From contig NC_019876.2 in the NCBI RefSeq assembly GCF_002234675.1, positions 22,433,161 to 22,497,160 of the forward strand: 64,000 nucleotides of DNA. The letters are read 5' to 3'. How positions within the stretch are numbered: position 1 is the first letter of the stretch; each line of letters begins with the position of its first letter. The notes beneath the pieces are model-generated. The model was not told where the DNA came from. It was given only the letters and a program-made list of their open reading frames with translations, and did no database searches. Of the stretch, positions 13,097 to 22,623 are shown piece by piece. The DNA is from Oryzias latipes (lineage: Eukaryota > Chordata > Actinopteri > Beloniformes > Adrianichthyidae). The position numbers and the translations under genes were made by a program.

Positions 13097-13135
13097 AATA
13101 AATACTGTAGAAACTCACTGAAATTCATCAATAAA
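13097..13135 (+). terminator. Poly(A) signals of TRIM gene 1
   Basis: AATAAA occurs at 13097-13102 and again at 13130-13135, about 520-550 bases after the stop codon. Either fits a normal 3'UTR end; the second is followed by a T-rich stretch. Confidence 0.6.
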
Positions 13136-13410
13136 GTTTATCTATTAGGATGTGTCATGTAGTGGAAGTGTTCTGTTTGTTGTCAAGATTCTATCAGAGG
13201 ACCTTTTAAAAAACAACAAACAAAAAAAAAACTTGCTGTCATTTTTCTGAATCTTGTTTTTATTACATTTTAGAGTGCGTCTTAAATTTTTGCAAAATTA
13301 CTGTGCCAACTTGCTAACAGATTGTAATTACAACTAGAGGCATGATGTCCTTGACTTGGCACGGAGGACAAAAGGATTTCAGGGTGAATTTGCATATTTG
13401 TTTGGTTTGG

Positions 13411-13622
13411 TTAACCCTTATGCTATCCTAGGCACTTTAACAATGGGAGTTGGGTCATCTAGACCCACTAGACAGTGCTCTGAACCTTTTTTCTTCAATG
13501 AGTTGTGATCTTCACTGGTGTCCATGGATTACATGAAATCCTCTTCATCTTTATCCACCTTTGTCGTGGTAGGGAGAACATGTCAATGTAAGTGTGGGGT
13601 CATGGGATAGCACAAGGGTTGA
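13411..13622 (+). mobile_element. TTAA-flanked MITE, copy 1
   Basis: A 204-bp element (13415-13618) with inverted ends CCCTTATGCTATCC / GGGATAGCACAAGGG, flanked by TTAA and TTGA. Three other copies are in the window (16408-18699 split, 27700-27902, 45663-54743 split). TTAA flanks and CCC ends are typical of piggyBac-type non-autonomous elements. It has no coding capacity. Confidence 0.75.
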
Positions 13623-16129
13623 AGCAGACTTCAGTTCTGTTCCTACAGACTAGAATAGACTTGTGAACTCTGGGCCAGACTGAACAGACAGGTTTGTTGA
13701 GAGGCCTGCTACGCCTGCTACGCTTCCAAATGGTTCAGTTTGCCTTCATGGTGAGGATAGGAATTAGTCGCAATCTAGCCTTCAGCCTTTTTTGGAACAA
13801 ACAAGCTGCCGTAGCCGCACTGTAGAAAACAGGCTAAAAGCCATGAGCGGTGGGAAAACCTGGAGCAATGAGCAGATGCACTTCCTCCTTTGACTTAAAA
13901 CAGATGATAAAAAAACCACTAACAGGTATTTTCTATATGTAGTATAAAGGTTGAAGGGGTTAGAGCTCCTCAAGAGTTCCAGGTTGAAGTGATGATTTCA
14001 TCAACACACATAGAGATACAAAAGGCATTAAGCAGCAGTTGAAGTTTTGGTGAGGACAAAAACAGAAACCTTTGGTTTGAAGAACCTGATGAGATCCTTT
14101 GAGGTCAGCTGTTTGTTCCGTGAACACAGAGGAGACCAGCAGCTCTGCAGACCAGGCTACATGTGTAAACTGAAAACTCTCATAATTATAAGGATTTTCA
14201 GGAATTTACCTGCACTTGAGAAGCCAACCTGGTGTAAATACACCAAAGCCATTCAGACCAGAACACTTCTTCACGTTAGTGCATGTATGTACACCACCCT
14301 CCTTTGGTTTAATGTCTTTTGTTGTTGCAGGCAGTTACTCTAAACATGACTTTGTCATCAAATGAAGGTGTAATTAAAAGCATCATGATGAATGATTGCG
14401 ATCCTCTGCACAGCAAAATACATAATCTGTTATTCAAACATTTATAATATTGAAGGCAAAAATACCTAACAGGTTAGATTTTAGTAAAAATAGGCTTCTT
14501 TTGAAGTTGCTCATTATGCTCAGTATTTTATCACCTTTAACAAACAAATACTTATGCTAATAGAGCAGATGGTGTGTGGTTGTTTAAAGTCCCATCATCT
14601 TTTGATATATTGCAAAAGTGTTCCAAATGGTCTTTTTATTACGATTGTGTCGCTTTTGGCCAAAATTAACAAAATGTGTCATCTTCTAGGACATTGTTTC
14701 TGCAGAGCAGCAGGAGTTGATTGGAAAGTTGTGGGTGGAACTGTTGACCAGAGTAAGCCCATCCCCATTTCCCATCATCCATCTGTTTACACGCTTTCCT
14801 GCTAGCTTACAGCCCATCATGAGTACACAGAAAATAAATCCAGTGAGCATCCGTCCAGAGTGCTTTAGCAATATAAATATACAAATGTACATTGTAGAAT
14901 GAAAGTTGTAACAAATATTGACAGGTAGTATAAATTGTAATTCCGTACTTGTGTTATTGTTGTGTGTGTGTGTGTGTGTGTAACTCAGGTGTATGCTGTT
15001 GAGCGGTCAACCAACATCTGCTTTGGTTCACAGGAGACCAGCACAGTTCTCAAAGCCCCAGAGGAAGCATAGTAAAATTTTTGAATATGTTGGTTATAAA
15101 GATGCAATAAAATGCATGAGGCCGCAGCTTGTTGTCATATCACAGATTAGTGTGGTGATCCTTGATGTAACAGCGAAGCTGGACTTTGCTTTTTAGCTCT
15201 GTCGTTTCATGGTGTCAGCCTTGTAAAGTTAAGTGTCAGACATCAAACACTTTGACCTTTGGCCACAACTCTGTAATCGGCCTGTGAAGCTCCTAAATCT
15301 TTCCACCAAAGGTCATGGAGTTCCTTCAGGCTTTCCTAGAGCTGCACCTGGCTGCATCCTGACATTCCCACCCTGTTAACAGAAACTTGGCAGAAAGCAT
15401 GGCAGCTAAACACAGCAGCTTTTAAGGTGCTGCAGAGTCCACAATGCCACATGAAGTCATGCTTTACCAGAACAAGGTGGCTGCAGTCAGTGAGGGTCAG
15501 GGCTGCAGCTGTTCTCCACTGGCTGCTCCAGCTGGCAGCTGCCTCTAGGACCACAGGCTGCCGGGTTGGCTGAGGTTTTTGCTGACATGAAGTGTTTTCA
15601 TCCTGGGAGCTGCTGTTCTGCATCTGTCAGTCCTGGACTTTATGCTCACTGACAGTGAAACAGTCAAAAACACCTTGCAGAGATGAACGGAAACCTATTC
15701 ATTAATTAATGAACATCCTGATCTTGGACTTTAATCTAGTTAGGATTTTCCATTTGACAAAAAAATAGTAGTTAAGATTCTTTAAACTCCCATCTCCCAG
15801 CTGCATTCGTCCCTGAGTTCCAGTCTTCATCAGCTCCATCAGCCCTGCCTCCAACTTTCAGAAAATAGGCTACTAAACACAGATGTAGAAAAAAAAGCTT
15901 ACATTTGGTCTTAAACTGCAAGAAAAAAGCTGCACACAATAAGACATTATAGAAGACAATTCTACAGAAAATTCAAAATGTTTCACTAAAGTAATGCAAT
16001 AAGCAAATAAGCAAAACACAATGACAAATTACTAAAAAAAACTTTTATTCAAAGAACTTTCAGAGAATGACAAAAGAAAAACACACTGACAAAACTCAAA
16101 ATCACAACAGTCAAAATCTATAATAAAAA
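13623..16129. other. Intergenic DNA, no gene recognised; short (TG)n at about 14961-14980
   Basis: Short open frames at 14047-14343, 14554-14805 and 15336-15623 have no domain features, no paired splice sites and no paralogue in the window. A GT dinucleotide run lies near 14961-14980. It contains no recognised mobile element. Confidence 0.4.
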
Positions 16130-16403
16130 AACTTTTACAACCAAACAGTCTGATCTAAAAAGAAGATTTTTAATCTGAACTTGGACATCGTCAGAGTAGA
16201 TGTCTTTTCAATCCTATCAGTAACAAAGTTTCAGATTTAAGTTGCATGAAGCTGAAACTTTATCATGTTTGGTTCTGATTCTGGACTCCAGCAGCAGATC
16301 TGTCTCTGGGCTTGGATTTCCTGCTGGTTCATGTTGGACCAGTATGTCAGAGATAAACTTTGATTCTAAACCGTAGAGAAACTTTAACAGAAACAGAGCT
16401 GTT
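16130..16403. repeat. Old interspersed repeat, left part (host of nested insertions)
   Basis: This block (ttaatctgaacttggacatcgtcag ... ccgtagagaaactttaac) and the block at 19096-19290 read like the two halves of one old teleost repeat, probably a LINE-derived 3' region, separated by the MITE, LTR and hAT insertions. Inferred from sequence style only. Confidence 0.35.
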
Positions 16404-16541
16404 TTAACCCTTGTGCTATCCTATGACCCCACCCTTAAATTGACGTGTTCTCCCTACCATGACAAAGGTGGATAAAGGTGAAGAGGATTATATGTAATCC
16501 ATGGACACCATTGAAGATCACAAATCATTAAAGAAAAGAGG

Positions 16542-16925
16542 TGTTACGGTTTCTGTTTCTTTGCCCTTATGGTTTGTTTCCTTTTGTTCTGTGATGTTTT
16601 GAGTTTCACTTCCTGTTTTATTTTGTAGTATTTCCTGTTCCGTTGTTTCGAGTTTGACCTTGCCCCATCAGTCCTGAGTGTTTCCACCTGTGTCTTGTTG
16701 CCTTGGCTGTATTTAAGTCCTGTCTTTCCCTTCCTCCTGTGCTGGTCCATATTGTATTCTTCCCCGGTTTTCGAGCTTAGTGCATTTTTAGTGTTTCGAG
16801 TTTCTAGCCTGCCGTATGCAGTGGTTTTGGTTTTTCTTTAGTTTTGTTATTAAACCCCGTTCCCCTGCAACCTCCTGCCTCCTCTCCTCTCTGCGCCTGG
16901 GTACTTCCCTTTCCCCCCCGTGACA
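16542..16925 (+). repeat. 5' LTR of compact element (384 bp)
   Basis: Begins TGTTACGG and ends GTGACA. It contains a TATA-like 'tatttaag' at about 16711 and 'attaaa' near its end (about 16850), giving a plausible U3 promoter and R poly(A) signal. It matches 18240-18623 base for base as far as I could compare. Confidence 0.9.
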
Positions 16926-16927
16926 TT

Positions 16928-18205
16928 ATGGACCAGCCTTACCAGTACCCAGCAGAGGGGACCTGTCTCTGGTGGACCTCTGGCTCTTCCCAGGTCTACA
17001 GGGACTTCAAGGGGAGTCGCCTGGCCGTAAGGGGGGGTCGACCACGTCACCGCCGCCCTCACCGCAAGCCCTCCCCAAACTCCTGGATGGAGCTGGACAT
17101 TTTCCAGCCACGGGCCTTCCTGGACCCTCTGGACCAGGACCTGTGGCTGTGGGAGGACCCTTACCTGGAGGAGGTGGGGGTCGAGCCCCAGTGGACTTTG
17201 GAGGGTCAGCCCCCAGCCTCCTTCTTCAATGGGAGTCGACTGGCTGTAAGAGGGGGCCGCCGTCATCGCCGCCGCCCATCTCGACGTCCCGCCCTGGTCC
17301 CGGAGGTGAACCCGGAGGCACCCCGTCCCGTTCCGGCTCCTAGGAGGGTCCCGGAGGCACCCCGTCCCGTTCCGGCTCCTAGGAGGGTCCCGGATGCACC
17401 CCGTCCCGTTCCGGCTCCGAGGAGGTTGCTGGATGCAACTCCTCCAGTTCCGGCTCCTAGGAGGGTCCCGGTCGCACCTCGACCCGTTCCGGTTCCGAGG
17501 AGGTTGCTGGACGCAACTCCTCCAGTTCCTGCTCCGAGGAGGGTGTCGGATCGTCCACGACCGGTTCCGGCTCCGAGGAGGTCGCCGGACGCCACCCCTT
17601 CCGTTCCTGCCGCGGACCCCCAACCCGAGCCGCCTGCCGCGGACCCCGAGCCCCAGCCGCCTGCAGCGGTCCCTGTCTCCGAGCCGCCTGCAGCGGTCCC
17701 TGTCTCCGAGCCGCCTGCAGCGGTCCCTGTCTCCGAGCCGCCTGCAGCGGTCCCTGTCTCCGAGCCGCCTGCCGCGGACCCTGTCTCCGAGCCGCCTGCC
17801 GCGGACCCTGTCTCCGAGCCGCCTGCCGCGGACCCTGTCTCCGAGCCGCCTGCCGCGGACCCTGTCTCCGAGCCGCCTGCCGCGGACCCTGTCTCCGAGC
17901 CGCCTGCCGCGGACCCTGTCTCCGAGCCGCCTGCCGCGGACCCTGTCTCCGAGCCGCCTGCCGCGGACCCAGAGCCCCCAGTTCCTGACTGTGAACCCGA
18001 GTCACCAGCCGTTTGCTGGCCGGACCCGCCTCGCCGGACTGAACGGCCTCCCGGCCGCCCCCCGGACCCGCCTCGCCGGACTGAACGGCCTCCCGGCCGC
18101 CCCCCGGACCCGCTTCGACGGACTGAACGGCCTCCCGGCCGCCCCCCGGACTCTGCTGCATGTGGCAGTGTGTTCTCTGGACCCCCTCCTCGTGGGCTTC
18201 GTTGA
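16928..18205 (+). CDS. Proline/arginine-rich repeat protein of compact LTR element (425 aa)
   Basis: Single ORF filling the internal region, with its ATG three bases after the 5' LTR. The frame is also open upstream into the LTR. The N-terminal third contains two copies of GSRLAVRGGR, each followed by a basic R/H-rich stretch. Then come three tandem-repeat blocks: about seven 13-residue units of the APRRVPEAPRPVP type, about twelve 9-residue units of the EPPAADPVS type, and three 14-residue PPDPPRRTERPPGR units. No zinc knuckle, protease or polymerase motif is present. The function is unknown. Nucleic-acid binding by the basic parts is only a guess. The alternating codon-level repeats keep several frames open on both strands, so expression is not proved by length alone. 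Confidence 0.6.
   Translation: MDQPYQYPAEGTCLWWTSGSSQVYRDFKGSRLAVRGGRPRHRRPHRKPSPNSWMELDIFQPRAFLDPLDQDLWLWEDPYLEEVGVEPQWTLEGQPPASFFNGSRLAVRGGRRHRRRPSRRPALVPEVNPEAPRPVPAPRRVPEAPRPVPAPRRVPDAPRPVPAPRRLLDATPPVPAPRRVPVAPRPVPVPRRLLDATPPVPAPRRVSDRPRPVPAPRRSPDATPSVPAADPQPEPPAADPEPQPPAAVPVSEPPAAVPVSEPPAAVPVSEPPAAVPVSEPPAADPVSEPPAADPVSEPPAADPVSEPPAADPVSEPPAADPVSEPPAADPVSEPPAADPVSEPPAADPEPPVPDCEPESPAVCWPDPPRRTERPPGRPPDPPRRTERPPGRPPDPLRRTERPPGRPPDSAACGSVFSGPPPRGLR
17640..17980 (+). repeat. 27-bp tandem repeat inside the LTR-element ORF
   Basis: About twelve copies of a 27-bp unit (core gagccgcctgccgcggac + cctgtctcc) encoding EPPAADPVS or EPPAAVPVS. Early units carry gcagcggtc and later units gccgcggac, showing two homogenised blocks. 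Copy number is likely to vary between alleles. Confidence 0.85.
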
Positions 18206-18225
18206 GGAACCTCGGTGCGGTTCCT

Positions 18226-18239
18226 TGAGGGGGGGGTGA
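18226..18239 (+). other. Polypurine tract of compact LTR element
   Basis: A GAGGGGGGGGTGA-type purine run directly before the 3' LTR, in the position expected for the plus-strand primer of an LTR retrotransposon. Confidence 0.6.
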
Positions 18240-18623
18240 TGTTACGGTTTCTGTTTCTTTGCCCTTATGGTTTGTTTCCTTTTGTTCTGTGATGTTTTGA
18301 GTTTCACTTCCTGTTTTATTTTGTAGTATTTCCTGTTCCGTTGTTTCGAGTTTGACCTTGCCCCATCAGTCCTGAGTGTTTCCACCTGTGTCTTGTTGCC
18401 TTGGCTGTATTTAAGTCCTGTCTTTCCCTTCCTCCTGTGCTGGTCCATATTGTATTCTTCCCCGGTTTTCGAGCTTAGTGCATTTTTAGTGTTTCGAGTT
18501 TCTAGCCTGCCGTATGCAGTGGTTTTGGTTTTTCTTTAGTTTTGTTATTAAACCCCGTTCCCCTGCAACCTCCTGCCTCCTCTCCTCTCTGCGCCTGGGT
18601 ACTTCCCTTTCCCCCCCGTGACA
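18240..18623 (+). repeat. 3' LTR of compact element (384 bp)
   Basis: Same sequence as 16542-16925; followed by AGAGG, which matches the five bases before the 5' LTR. Confidence 0.9.
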
Positions 18624-18714
18624 AGAGGTTTAGCACACTGTCTTGTGGGGTCTAGATGACCCCACTCCCAATGTCAACATGCCTATGATAGCACAAGGGT
18701 TACAGCCTTTGAAC

Positions 18715-19087
18715 CAGTGGTCCCCAACCACCAAATTTTGGCACCGGGACGCACAGAAAGAAAAAATAATTTCGATTTTATTGTGTTTTTTTTTTTTTTT
18801 TTTTCCGAAAAAAACGTTTTATTTTGAAAAGTGACCGGATTCTCTCTGTTACATCCGTCACACTTACCATAGCAACCAGAGTGTGCTGGGGTAAAAACGA
18901 TGTTGCTCATGTGATGTTCCGTTGTTGGTGTGACGTTATGAGGACACTGCTAATAAAGTTACATATGATTACACAGTGGATTTACGTTTATTATTATTAT
19001 TACTAAAGAGAAAATTCCACCCCGGTCCGCGGTAAACGTGTCTTGCGTTGTACCGGTCCGCGGTGACAAAAAGGTTGGGGACCACTG
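18715..19087. mobile_element. hAT-type MITE with CAGTGGTCCCCAACC ends and 8-bp target duplication
   Basis: Inverted ends CAGTGGTCCCCAACC (18715) and GGTTGGGGACCACTG (ending 19087). The flanks CTTTGAAC (18707-18714) and CTTTAAAC (19088-19095) are an 8-bp duplication with one mismatch, as expected for hAT. The interior is non-coding and contains a long T run at about 18786-18804. Confidence 0.85.
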
Positions 19088-19095
19088 CTTTAAAC

Positions 19096-19290
19096 CAGAA
19101 AGCAAAGACCTGAACACAGGACTGATGTGGTCCTACTTCCTGGTCTTAGTCAGAACCCAAGCAAGAGCGTTCTAGATGAACCATAAGCGGCTTTACAGAA
19201 CCTTTTCTGAGTCCAGAGTACAGACTCTGGCAGGATAAGACTCCATAGGTTTGACTTTGACAGTAAAACATTTGAATTCTGTTTGGAGGG
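19096..19290. repeat. Old interspersed repeat, right part
   Basis: The text 'ggactgatgtggtcctacttcctggtcttagtcagaac' is characteristic of a widespread teleost LINE-derived repeat. It continues the block ending at 16403, interrupted by the nested insertions. Confidence 0.45.
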
Positions 19291-19539
19291 TGATTAAAGT
19301 CTAATGTTTTAGATTTACTGTGACTGTTAAAGTTTATGGGTTAGAGTCCATGATTACACGTTTTTTTTAATCTTGATTTGTAGATTTTTAAAAAAAGAGA
19401 CTGAAGGTGACAGAATAAACACTTTCTCTGTGTTTCTTTGGGTCAGAGATCATCTCAGTCTGGCTGTGTTTTGCTGCAGGACGTTGCTCTGCATCCACTC
19501 AACAAGCAAAGTCTACAGATAGGCTGTTGTTACAAGTTA

Positions 19540-19975
19540 CTTTTACTCAATTACCGCCAAACACGCAGATCAGGGCGAGCAAGACCGCCCCATGGCCCCC
19601 AACGCCAAAGAGCAGGGAGGCATAGGTGCACGGAGAGTGTAAGCCCCAGCCCAGCGAGTGGGATAGCTCTCCACCCCACCCCCGCAACAGCCCCCCAAGC
19701 CCCAGACGAGCCGCCCACCACCACCCGGGAGTTCCGGGCATCCCCTCTCCCCAACCCAAGGCACGAGCCAGGGACCCAGAGGGAGACCGACCCCATGCTC
19801 CAGGCAACCACCCTCCCACCTCGTGGGAAGTCGGGAGAGAGCAAGGGAGCCCCGCCCCCCAGCTCTGCCCATGAGGATGAATTTGAAAGATTTTCCCTCT
19901 TCCTTCAGTTTAAGTTTTCCTTCTCTGTCTGCTTCTGGATATCAATCAGAAGAAGATGCCTATTAATAAAATAGG
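19540..19975. repeat. GC-rich, C-rich repeat-like segment
   Basis: A sharply GC-rich island (about 19560-19870) in AT-rich DNA, with open frames on both strands (for example 19438-19974 plus). The composition, with C-rich on one strand and G-rich on the other, and the lack of any domain suggest a mobile-element part or low-complexity DNA and not a gene. The family was not recognised. Confidence 0.4.
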
Positions 19976-20199
19976 TTAAAAAAACACTTTTTTTTATTGG
20001 GTAATTACATTTGTATTAAACCTAAGGGAGTGAAAGTGTAAAGAAAAATGTATCAAAAGAGACAAGAAGGCTGATGTACAGGTGACCTTAGGACATCCCT
20101 CTCTTCATGTACTCGAACGTGATAGGCCCTTCCTTTAGTTTTGATGACGATAATATTGCAATATAATAGGTAAAATTGTAAATGAGGTCAGGATCCACA

Positions 20200-20367
20200 T
20201 TGCAGCTTTGCCAAAACCCAAACTCTGCTCAGCTCTCCGTCCTTAGAGGATACATTTCTGTCCGGCGCAAACGGAGGTGGGAGGGGGGTTGTATTTTGGG
20301 TCTGGGGGAGCAGAAGCAGGTCTCATGTGTCAGTGCACAGAAGGGCCTGGAGGCAGCTGCTCTCTGG
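20200..20367 (+). promoter_or_regulatory. Candidate promoter/5' non-coding exon of TRIM gene 2
   Basis: A GC- and G-rich stretch ends in CTCTCTG followed by a good donor, gtgagt, at 20368. The RING exon of TRIM gene 2 starts after an acceptor at 22621, so an upstream non-coding exon is expected. Another possible donor, gtatgt, is at 20942. Assignment is uncertain. Confidence 0.3.
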
Positions 20368-21040
20368 TGAGTGTTTTTTCTGCGTCTCGTGTCTTTTCTT
20401 TACCTCCTTTCGTGGTTTGTTGCTTCTGTTGTTTTTTCTATGACTACTGAAGGGGAAGATTCTCTCAGAAACTGCAGCTCTTCTCTTCTGTTCCTCCAAG
20501 TTTGGCTTCAGAGAAGCTGAAACCACTCGGAGAACCTTCATCTTCAAATCAGTTTGATGTCGTTTTGACAACTTGTTGAAGGAAAGGACTTTTAAAGAAG
20601 GTTTAGAAAAAGCAGGTCAGAGCAGATTGAAGCTTATTTTTGGAGGACTCATAACTTTGTGTGTCATGAACCCGAGGCCTTAGGGATCTGCTGGAGCTCA
20701 AACACAGATCGGACAGTTTCATGAGAAACTTTTCTAACCCTAAAATCCAGCTTCCTGAGTTTGAAATATATACTGAAGATTATTTAATGTGTTCCGGGGG
20801 TTTATGTGAAGAAACTGTGACTGAATTGATAAATCTTAGAAAGGTCAACGGTGTGGTAAACTCTTGACCACCAGAGAGCAGCAAAGACTGCCAAGCGGAA
20901 ACAGTTCCAGGAATCCAGAAAAATCAATAGAACCTCTGCAGGTATGTTACAGGAGTGAAACCATTTAGATAAAAAAAGATAGGTCAGTAATAAAAAGAAA
21001 TCTGAGTATTTCTTCTTTAAAGATTTCCAATTTTAATCTG

Positions 21041-21375
21041 AAGTTTTTGACATTAATCTCTGAATTCTGGACTTGGTCTCACAGAACTCTGTCTTTAATT
21101 CCAGAATTCTGACATTGATCTCAGAACTTTTGTTTGAATACAGGAATTATGACTACAATTTTACAGGACGGTCTCTAATTACAGAATTCTAACTTTAATA
21201 TCAGAATTCTGACTTTAATCTCAGAATTCTAACTTTAATCTCAGAATTCTGACTTTAATCTCAGAATTCTGACTTTAATCCCAGAATTTTGGTATTCAAT
21301 CTCAAAACCCCGATTTTAATTTTAAAATTCTGACTTTAATTTTATATTTCTAATTTAAATATCAGAATTTTAAAG
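21041..21375. repeat. 20-bp minisatellite (tcagaattctgactttaatc), about 17 units
   Basis: Units repeat with an exact 20-base period in the central part (21181-21290) and decay towards both ends. Each unit carries the palindrome AGAATTCT. No coding potential. Confidence 0.85.
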
Positions 21376-21784
21376 TTTTTGTTCATTCTGAAATTCTTAA
21401 ACTAAAGTCAGAAAAAAATAGCTAAAATTATTTACCCTTTCATTTTATTCTCTCAAAGGCTCTAATCTCCCTATGTTTTATATAGAGACATTATTTTAAA
21501 ATTGGTTCATTACCTCACAAAGCAAAAATAATTTAGAATTGTAAAATTAATTATTAACACATCTTTTTTTCTTCAAAGTGACATTTGAAATACAGACCAA
21601 TCGTAGTCTTTAGTGGCCATTTAGGAAACACTGTGATGCAGCAGAACCACAACAAATACAACGAATTTAAACATTTTATTTGAATCTTAAACCTTTTTGA
21701 AATGATTCTAGGTCAAACCAAAATTTTTTAAGTTGCTATTATAGATGTTTGACTTGATCTGTCTTTAACGTTTTATTTACACTT

Positions 21785-22035
21785 TAACCCTTTAACACTG
21801 GTACTGTTATTGCAACACCTACATAGCACACACTCTTTGATATACTGTTACTCTTCGAACACTTATGCGATCAACGTGACTCAGCTGCTTCTGTCGTGGA
21901 GATGTGGAGATAGCGAGGGTTCATATCAGCTGTGCACAGTAATGCAACACATTACTAACGTTAAGTATTGTATAACGGCGCAACGGTGCATTGCTCTGTT
22001 TCTAAATCCACAGTATACGTTAACTGTGTAAATGA
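21785..22035. repeat. Interspersed repeat-like segment
   Basis: The segment 'taaccctttaacactggtactgttattgcaac ... cagtatacgttaactgtg' has the look of a known fish non-autonomous element with TTAA-rich ends. No second copy is in this window, so the call rests on recognition only. Confidence 0.3.
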
Positions 22036-22623
22036 TTGAAGAGTTATGTTGGTTGAAAGGATGTCAACACCTGAGCTAAAGCTCCAGTAGAAAAGAGTTC
22101 ATCTTAATCTTCCATAATGATCATGGGTTGCCCTGGAAACAGTTTTATCCTCAAGCCACAGAGGACAGCTACATTGCTAAAGTCAAGGAAACTGGCTTGT
22201 TCTTGGCCTGCAGGTTACAGTGATGGAAATGTCAATCAAAAACATCACATCCCTGATTATGCACAAATCTGAATCCAAATGGTGAAACAACAATCACAGT
22301 ATTTAGGAAAACCTCCACCATCAAAATTTCCACAGTTAGAAATAAAGAAACAGCAGTTCAACACTTGAGTTATTGGGAAACTGCTTACTGCTGAAGCCTG
22401 CCTCTAGTGGCCATTGAAGGAACAACACTATTTTGGGGTTTGCTTCAATATTTGGGATGGAATGTGGGGGCTTGATTGGGACTTATTTGATAATTTTCAG
22501 TACACAAAAAGAATGTTTCTGAATTAAATCTAATGCATTGACTGTTCCCTCAACATCACAGCAGGTTTGGTGTTAAAGCTGCTTGCTTGCGCTGACACTG
22601 ACCCGCCTCTCCGCCGTGCAGGA

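Larger units (their letters stand above)
16542..18623 (+). mobile_element. Compact non-autonomous LTR retrotransposon (2082 bp), identical LTRs
   Basis: A complete element bounded by TSD AGAGG, with 384-bp LTRs starting TGTTACGG and ending CCGTGACA. I found no difference between the two LTRs, which implies a recent insertion. The internal region is only about 1.3 kb and contains no gag capsid, protease, reverse transcriptase or integrase signature. Instead it has one proline-rich ORF. A G-rich tract precedes the 3' LTR. No convincing tRNA primer site is seen: the internal region starts tt followed at once by the ATGG of the ORF. It must be mobilised by enzymes of another LTR element. Confidence 0.85.
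16408..18699 (-). mobile_element. TTAA-flanked MITE copy 2, split by an LTR element
   Basis: The same MITE as 13411-13622, in opposite orientation. The left part is 16408-16541 and the right part is about 18624-18699. TTAA precedes it at 16404-16407 and TTAC follows. The inserted LTR element (16542-18623) is bounded by the 5-bp duplication AGAGG of MITE sequence, so the LTR element arrived after the MITE. Confidence 0.8.

Noticed and set aside
16850..17623. Minus-strand 257-codon frame, and the similar 234-codon frame at 17457-18161
   Set aside because: Shadows of the GC-rich tandem repeats in the plus-strand ORF; they end in the repeat blocks and have no start context or domain.
19438..19974. 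178-codon plus-strand frame over the GC-rich island
   Set aside because: Composition-driven: several frames on both strands are open here, with no domain, and no splice partner in the TRIM genes.
21041..21375. CRISPR-like array
   Set aside because: The 20-bp units are direct tandem copies without unique spacers, in a vertebrate genome; it is a minisatellite.
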